Origin: Pseudorasbora parva
Lineage: Eukaryota; Chordata; Actinopteri; Cypriniformes; Gobionidae
DNA: 64,000 bases
Reading direction: 5' to 3'
NCBI RefSeq assembly: GCF_024679245.1
Contig: NC_090180.1
Span: 8,266,007 to 8,330,006, forward strand
A model generated the notes under the pieces. It was not told the DNA's origin. It ran no database searches and was given only the letters and a program-made list of their open reading frames with translations. The first letter of the stretch is position 1, and every line of letters begins with the position of its first letter. The position numbers were made by a program, and so were the translations under genes. This document shows positions 24,201 through 36,039 of the stretch, piece by piece.

Positions 24201-27200
24201 ACACAAATGTATGTGTTTGAGATGTTAAAAACAGACGAACAGGGAAACAGGAGAGGAAAAAGGAATATTTATAGAAAGGTTTATAGATATTATCAAGAGA
24301 CATACAAGCATTCTTGTGAAGAAAAAGACCAGTTTCAATGCTGTGCAACTGTGTTGCTCTTATATCAATTAACACTGAAAAGAAAACACTCAAAGCACCA
24401 AAAAAGCAAATCAGGGTACTCATATATTTTATTGATGACAAGAATTTTCGCTCTTAGTCAAGTAGTGCAACTTATTTATTATAAACGAACAAAATCAGAA
24501 AAACATCAATGTTGAAATCTCACACTATAGCTAGTATTTAAGAGTAAACCAAGATCCTACCCTCAAACAAAACAAACATTAAGATAAATAAAAGAATTTC
24601 CACCTGACGATCAGCATTTAGCACCTGGTTCTGATTCTGCTCCTAGTAATCTCAATGAGAGATAATCAGTGATGTTTATCTCATAACAGAGACAAAAGGT
24701 CTATATGGGGTGGTCTCTGAAAACTGCTCTTAACGGGCTGAGATCAAGTCATGTACACAAACAATGATCTGCCATTGAATGCCTTACAGTTTCTTTTTAG
24801 CTGCAGCCTTCTTGGATTTCTTTGCGTCTTTCTCAACTTTTTTAACATCATCATAATCATTAACAGGTTTCTCATGAGATTTCTTTTCAACCCCTGGTTT
24901 TTCTTTCACCTCATCATTTTCCACCTTCTTAGTCTTCTTTCCTTCTTCACTTTCTGCCAGTTTCTCTCTCGCCTCCTTCTCCTTTCTAATTCTTTCCATG
25001 GCCTTTTCAACATCCTCTTTCTCTATTCTCTCCCCTTCCTCTTTCAGCCGAGCCTCAGCCCTCTCCCAAGCTTTGGCTTCAGATTCCTCTCTGATGTGGT
25101 TCAAGGTCCTCTCTTCCTCCTCTTTGGCTAGGATGTTTCTCACTTCTGCCAGTGCCAATTTAGCTATCTTCCTGGCTTCCACTCTTTCATGGATGATGGT
25201 GAGTTGCTGTTTTAGAGCTTCCCTTAGCTTCAAACCAACATCTTTGGCATGGGAAAGCTCTGGGGAGAAACTTTGTTTGATGATGCAATCATGGTAACTT
25301 AATTTCTAACACTATGCACACCTCAACCCATAACGCAATTAGTTGAAAAGATGCAAATCATTTCACATCAGAACTCCCTCATTAGTATGTTAGGATATCC
25401 TCTACAACAGCTGGATCCCAAATGGCAACCTAAAACCCCATGGTCTTCCTCAGAGCACTTTCGTTACGGTATGCCGATTTGACTGCCGGGTAAAGTCCTC
25501 TGTGTAGCTCGCGAACTTGCAGGCTCGGTTGAAGTGCACATCAAGGGTTGCATAACGACTGCTAAGGGGGGCACTTGAGAGCACACTTCTGAAACCTAAA
25601 ATGATGGATGGGACACCCTACGATCTCGTGGACTTAACTGACACGCACACGCGGCAGCTATTGCAAATCCACAAGTGCATATAAACTCTGCCATTTGGGA
25701 TTCAGCCAATCGTGGTTGTACAACGTTACACTCAACTGATTTAACTAGAAGGCTTCCCAATTGTCCAACACAATATTCAAAGGCCACTCATATAGGCTAA
25801 ATTATTTGATACAATAAATTTGATTAAATAAGATATATAACAAACCTAATGGACATTATTTAAAGGGGTACTTCAGCGCTGGGAAGATGGATCTGTATTT
25901 AAAAGGGGTCATTAATGTAGTAGAAATTTAAAATTATTTCATTTGATGCTTTCTAGACTGAGAAAAGACAGAAAATGTATTTGTCTCATGGAGATGAAAG
26001 ACAACAATTCTCAGAATGCTTTGCTGCCCTACGAGGCCACTCCCAAAGCCACCGCTACTAGATTACTGGATCACTTTCCCACCATGACAGCATTCATTTT
26101 CATAAAATCAGTTCAGTTAGAGAACAGACCCTACAATTAAAAACTGGATGTGTCTGTTCAATATGTGATTTAGCCGCTGAGGGAGTGTCACAGCCCAAAC
26201 TCAGCAGGATTCAGATTACATTCACCGTGATGAATGAGCTGAATGAGCTCTCGTAATGAGAGCTGAGGTAAACATGCGGGGGCAAGGTGGGGGGATGGGG
26301 GATGTTATCATTCGAATATACTCCAGGGTTTCTATTGATACAAAGCCATATGCTAATCGCTGAAGTAACTCTTTCAGTCATCCAGTGGCCCCCTTGGAAC
26401 TTTGCTTCCCAGTTGAGATGAGAACCACTGCTCTAGTCTACATTACGTTAGAAGATTATGTATTTAGGATACATTTGCCCACACTTAGCTAATATTATTT
26501 GCAAATAGACTGGACAATGTCATTGTACATGCAGGCTCATAAATGTCGACTACAAGAGGTCTTATTGTTAAACACTCCTCGGTTAAACATAAAAATAATA
26601 TGTAGCCTAACGTATTTGATGTCAACTCAGTCATGCAAACAGAGACAAGCCGATCAAGTAAACTTTAAATCCCAAATCACACAAGAGGCTTGTCAGCTGC
26701 ATGCACTCAAACCACGTGTGCCAAATACCTTTTCTCCTGGAAACATCTTTAGACTTTTCATCTAGTGCAAATGAGACGGTGCAAATTAAAGTCAGCAACG
26801 CTACTCAAAACAGTCGTCTCATGCAAATCCTGCTTTTGATATCTTCATAGATTTTTGTGTTACAAAACACTGCACATGATGACTCATGTAATGATTGGTA
26901 ATGCGTACTTTAAAACAAATGCTGAGAAAAATTATTTGTAAATAGTAGACATACGCTATCGAGAAACACCTTACAATGTGCATCATACAAATAACATTTG
27001 CAAGTGATGGCTATTTTTTTCAACATTTGAGAATATGCTTATTAACACAAATACAAAAGCCAAACAAAAATATGGCAACAATGGTAAAATAATTAAACCG
27101 AATGATCTGAATTGCGGATTTCTCAAATTAAACAAAACCTTGCTTAAATTGTTTGAACTAAGATATAATTACTTAAGAAAGATAAATACTAACTATCCCT

Positions 27201-30200
27201 CAATCTAACCTAAATTCTACACAATTAATTCTCGTAGAATACGCTTACAGACACAAGACATTTTTTTAAATAAATCCTGCAGTAAATGTACTTTTTGTAC
27301 CATTTAAGTTATTGCCACTTATTATAGTCCACTCAAGTCCCACCTAGTAATACAGAAGCCGTATAAAACACTGCATTACTTATCAGGCACAATATTTCAG
27401 GTGCTTTAGATTGGCAGGTAGGAACTGATTGTTGACGGTTACAGTACTCTGGGGTTCAGGTGACGTCTCCTACGCAAGGCCACTGACCTAATTCATGTCT
27501 AGAACTGATAAAATTCCTAAATTGATAGCCATGTGCAATCTCGTTTAGATAAGAGTATAGACCAGCGGTTCCCAAACTAGTTATAAAAGGGGGTCGCTAA
27601 AGGGATAGTGTATAGTCAGCAGATTATGTTATGTTATTCAGGGTGAAGAAATTATTGGCTTATGAGGCCACAAGTAAATTGAACACAAAATGGTAATTTG
27701 ACATTTTATCACCTCAAGATAACTCCAAGTACCCTCTTGAGATTTATTATCATTTGTAGCGGTTGTTTTTATGGAATAGCACAGCAGACCACTACATTGC
27801 GTGATTGAAGAATCAATATTAAAACAACATGTCTACACCCGTCTCCGGCACGATGACGTCGATCCTTCAAATATTCATATTCTTGTATAATCAACACGTC
27901 ATCCTCAATAAACCAGTCTCTTGCGTGATGCCCAGACAATGAATATTCGTCAAACATTAACTATTAAAACAACATGTCTACACCCGTCTCCAGCGCGAGG
28001 ACGCCGATCCTTCAAATATTCATATTCTTGTATAATCGACGTGTCATCCTCAATAAACCCGTCTCTTGTGTGATACCCAGAAATTTCTAATATTCCGATC
28101 TAATGTGATTTCTGAACTATAAGGTTGCCAGGATAATAATCATACACTGTTTGTTAATAGGCCAGAGGAGAGCTGGCACCCCGACTGAGTCTGGTTTCTC
28201 CCAAGTTTTATTTTTCTCCATCATGCCCTGATGGAGTTTTGGTTCCTTGCCACTGTCGCCTTTGGCTTGGCTTGCTCAGTTGGGGACAGTAAAATTATTA
28301 TCTAAGTTATTCAACTAAATATACAAATAAAATGTATTTAATAGGTCTTAATTAATTGCATAAACTATAATACTGATCTGCCAACATTGTCGCTATATGA
28401 TAAATTAAAATAAGCTGATAACATCACTGTTTTCTCCAGAACGACTGTACAGCCAAATCTAATATATTGTTGTAGTATTGTCCTATTTAACAATGTGACG
28501 CTGCTTTGAAACAATCGTCACTGTAAAAGCGCTATATAAATAAAGTTGACTTGACACCAGTGGTGAGCGTCACAATGCGACCAAAGCAATTCAAACCTAC
28601 TGTAATCAATGCCATTATCTCCACTGAATGTGGCACCACATGACAAATTCCCGACTTTACACTGATGCTCTGCTCTATTTCTGAAGTACTTCAAGCACTT
28701 GTGCAACTTCTGTTCTAACACAAAGAACAAATGGATTTGTAACGATCGCTTTGTCTCGATCAGTGTAGCCAGCCTCAAGACAAGAAAATATGACATGGCA
28801 TATTTCGCCCTGGATTCAACAGTACAATGATGGGTAATAAAGAGATAGACCAACTGTGTTGCATGCCTCAAAATATTAACTTCTGACAGCAAGAAGCATG
28901 AAGTTAAGATGTCAATTAGAGACTTCACACATCATGAACATAAAGAGAAGCCGTTGAAGTTGAGAAGTCTGAGAGTGTCTTTATGTAGGTGCATGTACGT
29001 CAGGGGGCTTCAAAATATTTCTCTCTACAAAAGGGGGACCTGGCAAAAAAAGTTTGGGAAAGACTGGTATAGGCAATAGTACAAGTTTCCTGTCTGAATT
29101 TAATTGAGGTAATACTGTAAGAGGGTTAAGATGGTGATTTTAAGGTGGGATAAATGCATACTTTATATCCAAGCCTATCAATATTCTCTACAGCTTTGAT
29201 GAAGGAGAGAAAAGGCAACTTGTATAAGGATAAAGAAACAACAATGTAACAACTGACAATTTAAATTAAAACTGCCCATTTTGTTGCAGTACCAAAAAAA
29301 AGGTTAAAAGGAAATACAAAACACAAAAAGATAAATCTCCACTGAGTTGCTGGGGATGCAAATCATCCCAAAATGCAATTATTGTATAATATAAAATGTC
29401 TCAAAATGAAGTATTCACAAAATAAAATCAGTTTACAAATAAGAATGTCAAATGTACAGTGTTCAATTGCAAGACTCAGAAATACATACTATTTTTTTCA
29501 GGATATAAGAGAACTGAGGCATGCAGCAAAGGTGATATGTTCAGCTTTCAGCAATAAGGTCATATGCAAAAGGTAAGTAGTATATTAGTAGTTGAAAATA
29601 GTGCTTGCAAAAGAGCTGCAACAAAGCATATACTACACAAGTCCAATATTTACAAAGGTGTAAATGTTCATAATGACATCATCTCAAGAGTTCACAGGTT
29701 CCAAAGTGACTGTTGGCAATCTTCCCAACAAACTATTTCTTCAAGTGTTAGGAACAGATTTAAGTCGTCTAGGGAGTAAGTCCTCCTCTAATAAAGTGCT
29801 TCTGTCACAATCGCGGAAGAAAACACAACTACTGGTTTTGAAGGCCTAAAATAACGCATGTCTTTTGGCCCTGAACCCCTTCAGTCTGTGACGCGCCAGC
29901 AACATCTTCCGCTGCTGCCTCTGTTTCTTCATCCTCTAGTGTTTCAAAAGGACTCATAACGTCATAAAGGAAGGTGAAGAAACCTTGAAACCAATCAGTG
30001 CCCTCTTCTGCTAAAATATCGAGGACTTCCTCAAGTGAGTCTGAGTTTTCTTTGCTGCCATCTTTGGTCAGCCCTACGCAAATGGGAAAATAAGGAAAAA
30101 GAGAAAGAGAGAGGGAAAGAAAGAACAGTGGGAGAGCAAGAAAACAGAGAGAGGGTGGAGGTGGTTTGGTTTGCAAGGTTTAGTAGATAAGGATTCAGAG

Positions 30201-33200
30201 CTTTAAAAAAGTGGGTAAATATGCCATTAAAAGCATAAAATTAGATAAAGGAAAAAAGGAGCATGCATGGGAAGTACCAATGAGGCTGTTTTTAAGTCAT
30301 TATTGCCTCAGTTATTTGTGAAATCATTTAAACTACCTGGAAAATTAGAAAATTATTTTCTCTCCTTATGACATGTTGTCGGCGTCAAATGTAATATTGC
30401 CAAGCTGGTCTTATTCACAAAATCATGCAAAAATGCAATAATCTCTAGTTTCATCATGTGGTTTGAACAAAATTTTGATTACAAAAGCATGAAAAAAATA
30501 CCATGCACGTGCATCAGTCTGATTTAATATATCATTGCACAAAAGTGAACCAAAGTCAGTCATGCAAAACATAATTTGGTAAGAATCTCAATGAAATCAG
30601 TGCACTTGCCTAGTAGTACTTTAGCATCTTCCACATCAAAGTCTCCATCACCATCAGCATCATAGGACACAAGTTTACCTAGTAATGTAAATCCGATTTA
30701 GTTGAGTTATTGCCATATATAGAACAAAAAGTCCAACAAATGGCACCAATATAGTGCTTTTATTTGTCTTATTTCAAAGTTCTGGGTCTCTTTTGGGATA
30801 CTTTAAAAGAAATGTGCTTAATATTAAAATATATAAAAATGAATAGATCCTAAAATAAATAATTGCACAGCAATAAAAACACTATTACAACTTTCCTTAG
30901 GAAGTCATTAACATTAGCATTTATCATTTCATACATATTCAAATGGTTGAAACATACAAAGTACTGTTCAAAAGGTTTTGCTCATACTCAGCAAGACTGC
31001 ATTTATTTGATTAAAAATACAGTAATACTGTTAAATTGATAGAATTTGAAAGAAATATTCTATTTGAATATCTTTATAAATGTTATTGATTTCTGTGATG
31101 GCAAAGCTGAATTTTTAGCATCATTACTCCAGTCGTCAGTGTCACACGATCCTCCAGAATCATTCTAATATGATGATTTTCTGCTAAAGAAACAATCCTT
31201 ATTATGAATGTTAAGGAACGTTTTATTAGGATTCTTTGGTGAACAGAAAGTTAAAAAGTGTACTGGCACTTTTGATCAATTGAATGCATTCTTGCTGAAT
31301 AAAATATGTATATTTCTTCTTTTTAATCTCACTGACCCCCAAACATTTTAACAGTAGTGCAAGTTGATAGGCATATACATTTATATATGTATTACGATAT
31401 GAAAAAAATGACACTAAAATGTAATGACACTTTCACTTCCCTAATTTGTAATTGAAGAGGATTGTGTCAAAGAAATTAGGTTTATGTATGGTGGTGATTC
31501 ACTGGTGACAATCACTGGTTAAGATGTCATACCTTGTAATACCTCTGAAAGATTATATCGAAAGTCCTTTGCTTTGGCTGCATGCAAATTAAGGCCAGAT
31601 ATACAAAAAAACAATTACACACATATAATAGTATTTTTAAAACTACAGTCAAGATATATACACAAAATCTGGAAGAAGAAAAAAACAAAAAAGAGAGAGA
31701 GAGAGAGGGAGAGAGAGAAACCAAAGACTTACCAATTACACCCTGATAGTCAACAAGGTCAAAATACACCACAGCTACAGAGGTCCAGACACCCAGGAGA
31801 GCCAAAACCATGAACCAGGTGAAGAACGAGGTTCCTCCTCCAACCTCTGCCTTCTTCCCATTCCTATTCGCCAGCTGTGGCTTGGCCTCTGAAGGACAGA
31901 AAAAGGAAGATTATACACAATGTCAAGATAATAAAAAAATCAATAAAAAGAACCAATTAATCCATGAAACACAGCAAATGAAGCACAGCAATTCCCTTTT
32001 ACATGTATAAATGAGGAATACATGCTTTTAGTATTACTGTGAGCATAAGCATTAAAAGGCCACTGGTTGACAGAATATGCATGTACAATTAGCTTTAAAG
32101 CTGTAAATCCATTGTAGACCAATCTATTTTTTCTCTATTTAAATGCATGTATACGATTCAAGGGATATCTGTTTCAGGTGATTGATTCCCTTTAAAATGT
32201 TGAAATATTTCATTTGAAATCTATAGTAATCACAAGGTGACAAAAGTCTAAAAGAGTGCAGTTATTCTGAGGGCTGTTGACACTCATGGAACCGTGGTAT
32301 AAATACATCTGCATTCAGAGCTCTAATGGGAAGAATGAACAGGTGTTTTGTCCGCTACGTTCTGCTAGGTCAAACCACACATGCACACTACAAACGTTAG
32401 TAACACGTATACAGACAGTAATAAGTTTTACAAAGAAAAAAAAAAAATCTTATGCTTTGTACAGGTGTTATAGTATATGACTTCACACCCAAAACATTCC
32501 AACAGCCTCCAAAAAAGAAAGAGAAAATCTAATTCCTCCTGCTCATATACACATAATACAAATTAACGACAAATTAGGCAGTATGATTAAATACATTTTC
32601 AATTGATAAGGCTTTGTCTCAGATCCCTGTGATTCATTAAAGTCTCTCATAATAAAAGCTTATTCCAAAACACTTAAATACCGGTTTCTTCGTTCACCAC
32701 CTTGACCTCTGCGTTAGGCTCCCCCATCCCTCCAGGCAAAGTGGGGAAGAAAAGAGCTTCTTTCACCCCAATCCTACCCTGAACCCCCGTACAGCAGCAG
32801 GTCTTCTGCCTTTTGTTCCTGGTGAATTGAGCCGGAACTTAATATGGAACCTGACCAGCAAATGGATTATTTTTAGAACCGTCCGCTTGAAAGCCAGAAA
32901 ATCTCAAGCACTCTTAGGAAAGGGTAGAGGCAAATCCCACTCCATCCTGCTGTTCTTAGTCACACATGAAAGCTGAAATCACTGATTGGTCATCCAAATT
33001 AATATACTTATCATAGAGCGGCACAGAATGGACGCTACAATGCTTTGTTACATACATGCTTTTTAATGACATGCCAGGCTTTTTTAAGCCTCCAGGCAGA
33101 GGAGCATGTAAATCTTGGCAAACTCAGTGACTCTCCTGCCACAGAGCTATTTATTTTCCATACAAGGACTGGTCTCCCGAGTTTCTTGATGAAATAATAA

Positions 33201-36038
33201 ACATGTTCATGGTGGTTTCGGCTGGTTTGTCAAAAAACAAACCAGCCATGTAACTGGAACAGAAAAACATGCATCGTAACGTACTTAAATAATCCTGTAT
33301 AGCAAGCTCCCCCTAAATGTCTCAAAAGAAGAATATGCTTTCAGATACACTACTGTTAAAAAGACAACTCAGCAAGGCTGCATTTATTTAAACACTAAAA
33401 ACAGAAATACTGTCGTTATTAATTATTTTTATAACAATTTAAAATTATTACTTTTTCCTTAATAGATTTTAAAATGCTGTGGTGAAAAAGCTAAATTTTC
33501 AACAGTCAACATTTCTTATTATTATCGAAAACCATCATGCTGCTTAATATTTTTGTGTTAATTTGTTTTTAGGATTCTGCTGATTTGGAACATCTTAAAT
33601 GACCCCAACATTTTTGAACAGCAGTGTAACTTTTCATGTGCATTGAAGGTAAAGCTTAAAGTTTGGACTTGTAATAGTGAAAACTGCATCAAGAGCATTT
33701 GAATCTTTCAGATAGATGCAATGTTTGGAAGTAACTAGACACACCCCTGAAAACACACATGCTCAACTTGTCTCTAAATCTACAGATAGTCAAATGGCTG
33801 CCATTGTTTCCTAATCAACACCTTCCTCTCCCCCCATTTAAGCTGAAATGTAAAACAGTGATTCAAACTTTTTTTTTTTTTTTTACTTGTGTACTGTTTT
33901 TGCTGTTGCGGTACAAAATGTTCATAGTACAGTTTGCATAAGACTGTAGTGGAATGTGTGCCTTGAAATACCATTTCTTCATTCGTACCTACACACCCTA
34001 CTGTTTAAAGCAAGCAGTTTTTTTGTCTGGTCACAGGATCAAACCCTGGACATTAACCCCTTATGTGATCTTATCAGAATACACCCCTGACTGGAATTCT
34101 GAATGACCAGTAAACCTCCACTTCTTTACAATAATAGTTCATACACTGCTACAGTGGGTTGTCTGGTGTCACAACAGTAGTTAAACATGTCAGATTACGT
34201 AAGACATTAAATTATATAACATGTTTTTATTGTTACACATTTAAATAGTAATTCATAAGAATATCAGGACTGAACAGTGTTAAATTACACACAAATGCAT
34301 TCTTCAATCTTTGCATTAAAGAGAAGATTGAACATCGTGAGATTCACACTGCATTCACCAAAAGCAAATAAAATATTTACTGCACAAACCATACATGACA
34401 GACAATTGTATTAGATGAAATGCCCTTGAAAAAAACATGCAAGGTTATTTGAACAGAACCTTGCAATCATTGGAGGAGTCATTTCTTTACCATTTCTTTG
34501 GAACTCTGCAAGTTATTCTGCGCAGATGAAAAGATCCCTGAAAGGAATGATTTCCACATTTGATAAAAGAAGGCATTAACAGCTTCACTTTGTTGCATTT
34601 ATAGTGCATTGTTTTGCAAACCAACTTTGCAGCATTTAAATGGGTGTGGCTCTAGTCTGGATAAATATCATTACAGGAAAAGTTTTCCATAATGGATGAA
34701 AACCTATTTTACAGTTTTCACATAGAAATAGGAATGAGAAATTGTGGTTCTAGTGGCAACTCAATGACACTAACATCAACATGTCACCCATGCACATTAT
34801 TTTATAAAGATATATGAAAAAAGGTACACGTATTTTAATTTGTGCATTTTTTTCCATTTAAAATAAAATGATCAACCTACTTGATCTGCTTTAATAACTT
34901 AAATATAGAGGTAACCACCATTATGAAACAGGTTGTAAAAAAAGATGAGAAAAAGACTACCTTTAGCATGAACAGTAGCTAATAAACATAAATAGAATGT
35001 GCACAGTGGTACCAAAAAACATGGAGAACACCAAATAATGCAAAATTATACATGTGCATGACTAAAAACACTTCTTTATAACCATGTATTGTCCTGTAAA
35101 TGTACTACATTATCGTATAAGGTGAGGAAGCAGTTATATCTATTATTAGGGTTTTACAGTAACATTTTATATAGTTTTAATAGTTCAAATTAACCTTTTT
35201 TTACAGTGTAAGGTCAATCTGGTGAAATCTATACATACGTGTATAAAATTTAACTGAAAAGTTTCGTTTAGCTTCAAAAGTCCAATAGTCAATCTAATCA
35301 CTCTTACGTAATAACCACGCAGTTACTAATGTCAATACTAGTAGCTACATAGCTGAACGCCACACCCGGAAGTTAAGCAGCAGCAGTGGGGTCCTGCAGT
35401 GTGGCAAACTTTCTTTTTAATTACAGTCTATGGGGACATGGGACCCTATAGGCCACGTGTAACCCCTCCCACGCTCTTCCAATATTGACACGTGAGCATT
35501 TAGGAGTTGGCACTGGGGTAACTCTAGACTCCAACGATGAGCAAATATTTGTGAAAATATAGGTCATTTGCTGCAGTTGGAATCAACAAGACAGTAGGCT
35601 ACAATAAACCAGGCCTTTGGGCTCTCGTGCAAATGAGACCAAAAGCATGCAGAAGTTCAGCAACCATTTCTTCCCATTTTCTAAGTGCACAGATTTTATC
35701 CGGGTGGGAGATTTATTGCAACCCATTCCGACACAAAAGTTATTACTCGCTCTGATTGTAGCGGCAACTATTTGCGGTTACAGTGTCACAATTCATGTAG
35801 CCTAGTCTGTAGAGTACGACTGTAGTTGATACAGTGCACTGGGTATATTCTTATTTTCTGACCTGTTTGTTTTAGAGTAGTGGCTGATAATCCCTACTGC
35901 GTTTTAAATTAGATAAACAAAATCAATCTTGCCGCCTGATTAACTTTCAGGCCTTCGCAGAAATACACGCATTTTGACGGGGGGAATGTAAACAAACATA
36001 CCTTTTTTAACTGTTCCTTTTGCATTTTTCTTAGCCAT
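21258..36038 (-). CDS. asph: Aspartate beta-hydroxylase locus gene, long acidic junctate-like isoform without catalytic domain
   Basis: Exons in transcription order: 36038-36002 (MAKKNAKGTVKK), 31888-31733, 31577-31533, 30678-30610, 24047-23979, 23427-23359, 23094-22123, 21899-21855, 21709-21665, 21265-21258. They sum to 1515 nt, or 504 residues. All junctions are phase 1. The second exon holds the single membrane anchor (FFTWFMVLALLGVWTSVAVV), followed by FDLVDYQGVIG. The third is the AKDFRYNLSEVLQ exon of junctate, and the fourth a Ca-binding-like DADGDGDF segment. Then come Glu/Pro-rich exons with about a dozen 10-residue repeats (PVEEAVEELE). These match ASPH/junctate/junctin, type II ER/SR membrane proteins tied to calcium handling. 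In mammals the same gene continues into TPR and Fe(II)/2-oxoglutarate hydroxylase exons. None is found between 21258 and impa1, and the last exon stops after two residues (ET). Confidence 0.82.
22123..23094 (-). CDS. asph: asph exon: 324-residue Glu-rich domain with 10-residue repeats
   Basis: One 972-nt phase-1 exon (acceptor CTCCTTGCAG, donor GTGAGT) codes almost only Glu, Val, Pro, Ala and Leu. From about 22335 to 22700 it is a 30-bp tandem array coding variants of PVEEAVEELE. The low-complexity acidic chain would sit on the lumenal side after the membrane anchor and should bind Ca2+ with low affinity and high capacity, as proposed for ASPH/junctate acidic regions. An open frame on the other strand over the same repeats is an artefact. 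Confidence 0.85.
24784..25259 (-). CDS. asph: asph alternative last exon: Lys/Glu-rich junctin-type tail
   Basis: The acceptor (TTTCTCCCCAG) opens in phase 1, matching the donor of the 30610 exon, and the frame runs 158 residues to a stop at 24784-24786. It begins ELSHAKDVGLKLREALKQQL, continues as a charged likely helix (ARKIAKLALAEVRNILAK), and ends KKSKKAAAKKKL. Joined to the common 5' exons it gives a 260-residue protein. Mammalian junctin is also a short asph product with a basic lumenal tail that binds calsequestrin. The residue sequences are not alike, so equivalence is inferred from position, phase and composition. Confidence 0.65.
25411..25714. mobile_element. Inverted-repeat MITE in asph intron
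   Basis: The ends CTGGATCCCAAATGGCA and TGCCATTTGGGATTCAGCC are inverted copies. The interior is about 300 bp and non-coding. It lies just 5' of the Lys-rich alternative exon of asph (on the minus strand). Confidence 0.65.
25868..26371 (-). mobile_element. Complete copy of the ACTTCAGCG element family
   Basis: Inverted ends TACTTCAGCG at both sides. The interior matches 8334-8660 in reverse complement. Non-autonomous, about 500 bp. A hAT-like relic end (rc CAGTGGTTCTCATCTCAACT) follows near 26420. Confidence 0.6.
27563..29066. mobile_element. Non-autonomous hAT-type element in asph intron
   Basis: The ends CAGCGGTTCCCAAAC and GTTTGGGAAAGACTG form a 15-bp inverted repeat with 3 mismatches. 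The flanks GTATAGAC (27555-27562) and GTATAGGC (29067-29074) are an 8-bp target duplication with one change, as expected for hAT. Inside are a tandem duplication of about 175 bp (near 27.78-28.08 kb) and a stretch ending GCGCTATATAAATAAAGTTG that looks like a LINE tail. No transposase frame is recognisable. Confidence 0.75.
28130..28556 (+). repeat. Probable LINE 3' tail inside the hAT-like element
   Basis: Contains TGATGGAGTTTTGGTTCCTT, GCTTGCTCAGTTGGGGACAG and ends GCGCTATATAAATAAAGTTG. A related copy in reverse orientation lies at about 38690-38910 (TTTATTTACATAGTGCTTAC, then CCCCAACTGAGCAAACC). The sequence is a common cyprinid repeat; the exact family is uncertain. Confidence 0.45.
29829..30073 (-). 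CDS. asph: asph alternative last exon: junctate/humbug-type C-terminus
   Basis: The acceptor (CCATTTGCGTAG) in phase 1 is followed by GLTKDGSKENSDSLEEVLDI, then GTDWFQGFFTFLYDVMSPFE, and ends CVILGLQNQ and stop. This closely matches the alternative C-terminus of short mammalian ASPH isoforms (GLTKDGSNENIDSLEEVLNI, ending CVILDLHNQ). With exons 36038-36002, 31888-31733, 31577-31533 and 30678-30610 it gives a 183-residue protein. It is a good marker that the locus is asph and not triadin. Confidence 0.88.
30610..30678 (-). CDS. asph: asph exon with DADGDGDFD Ca-binding segment and GC donor
   Basis: The 69-nt phase-1 exon codes KLVSYDADGDGDFDVEDAKV, then LL. It resembles an EF-hand loop and is the most conserved coding piece of ASPH. 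The splice donor reads CTACTAG|GCAAGT, a GC rather than GT start. Reading phase rules out the nearby GT. The extended match to the GC-donor consensus (AG|GCAAGT) makes it likely functional. Confidence 0.85.
   Translation of the reverse strand, partial: VNLCPMMLMVMETLMWKMLKYY
30960..31350 (-). repeat. Dispersed CTGTTCAAAAG-type repeat copies in asph introns
   Basis: This copy begins TACTGTTCAAAAGGTTTTGC and contains GATGGCAAAGCTGAATTTTT and CATTCTAATATGATGATTTT. A more diverged copy lies at 33350-33630 and ends ACCCCAACATTTTTGAACAG. The same family is at 318-690, 55500-55850 and 59570-60620. Non-coding. Confidence 0.6.
31694..31718. repeat. (GA)n microsatellite beside an asph exon
   Basis: A GAGAGA run ends about 15 bases from the donor of the membrane-anchor exon (31733). 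On the minus strand it forms a CT-rich stretch just inside the intron. Confidence 0.7.
31733..31888 (-). CDS. asph: asph membrane-anchor exon
   Basis: 156 nt, phase 1 at both ends. It codes EAKPQLANRNGKKAEVGGG, then TSFFTWFMVLALLGVWTSVA and VVYFDLVDYQGVIG. The hydrophobic run with Lys-rich cytosolic side on its left predicts a type II single-pass ER/SR protein. Strong identity to the mammalian ASPH/junctin anchor (FFTWFMVIALLGVWTSVAVV). Confidence 0.92.
32682..32727 (-). CDS. asph: asph alternative first coding exon
   Basis: It reads MGEPNAEVKVVNEET and ends ACCG|GTATTT in phase 1, so it can join the membrane-anchor exon at 31888 just as the upstream exon 36038-36002 does. Mammalian ASPH likewise has two promoters giving different cytosolic N-termini. 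A GC-richer stretch follows on its 5' side (32700-32800). Support is phase, donor and context; no database match was available. Confidence 0.65.
36002..36038 (-). CDS. asph: asph upstream first coding exon and promoter side
   Basis: MAKKNAKGTVKK then a GTATGT donor in phase 1. The lysine-rich start parallels MAQRKNAKSSGN of the mammalian long form. The preceding 36040-36300 region is relatively rich in CpG and unrelated to transposons, consistent with the main promoter. Confidence 0.75.
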
Positions 36039-36039
36039 T

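Noticed and set aside
28518..28928. 136-residue minus-strand frame inside the hAT-like element
   Set aside because: No hAT or other motif seen; part of it covers a LINE-tail repeat. Likely chance.
30605..30610. A conventional GT donor four bases into the asph intron
   Set aside because: It would add GCAA and break the phase shared with all three downstream exons.
22123..36038. Triadin as the identity of the acidic/basic minus-strand gene
   Set aside because: The anchor exon, the AKDFRYNLSEVLQ exon and the GLTKDGS...CVILGLQNQ tail are specific to ASPH/junctate.
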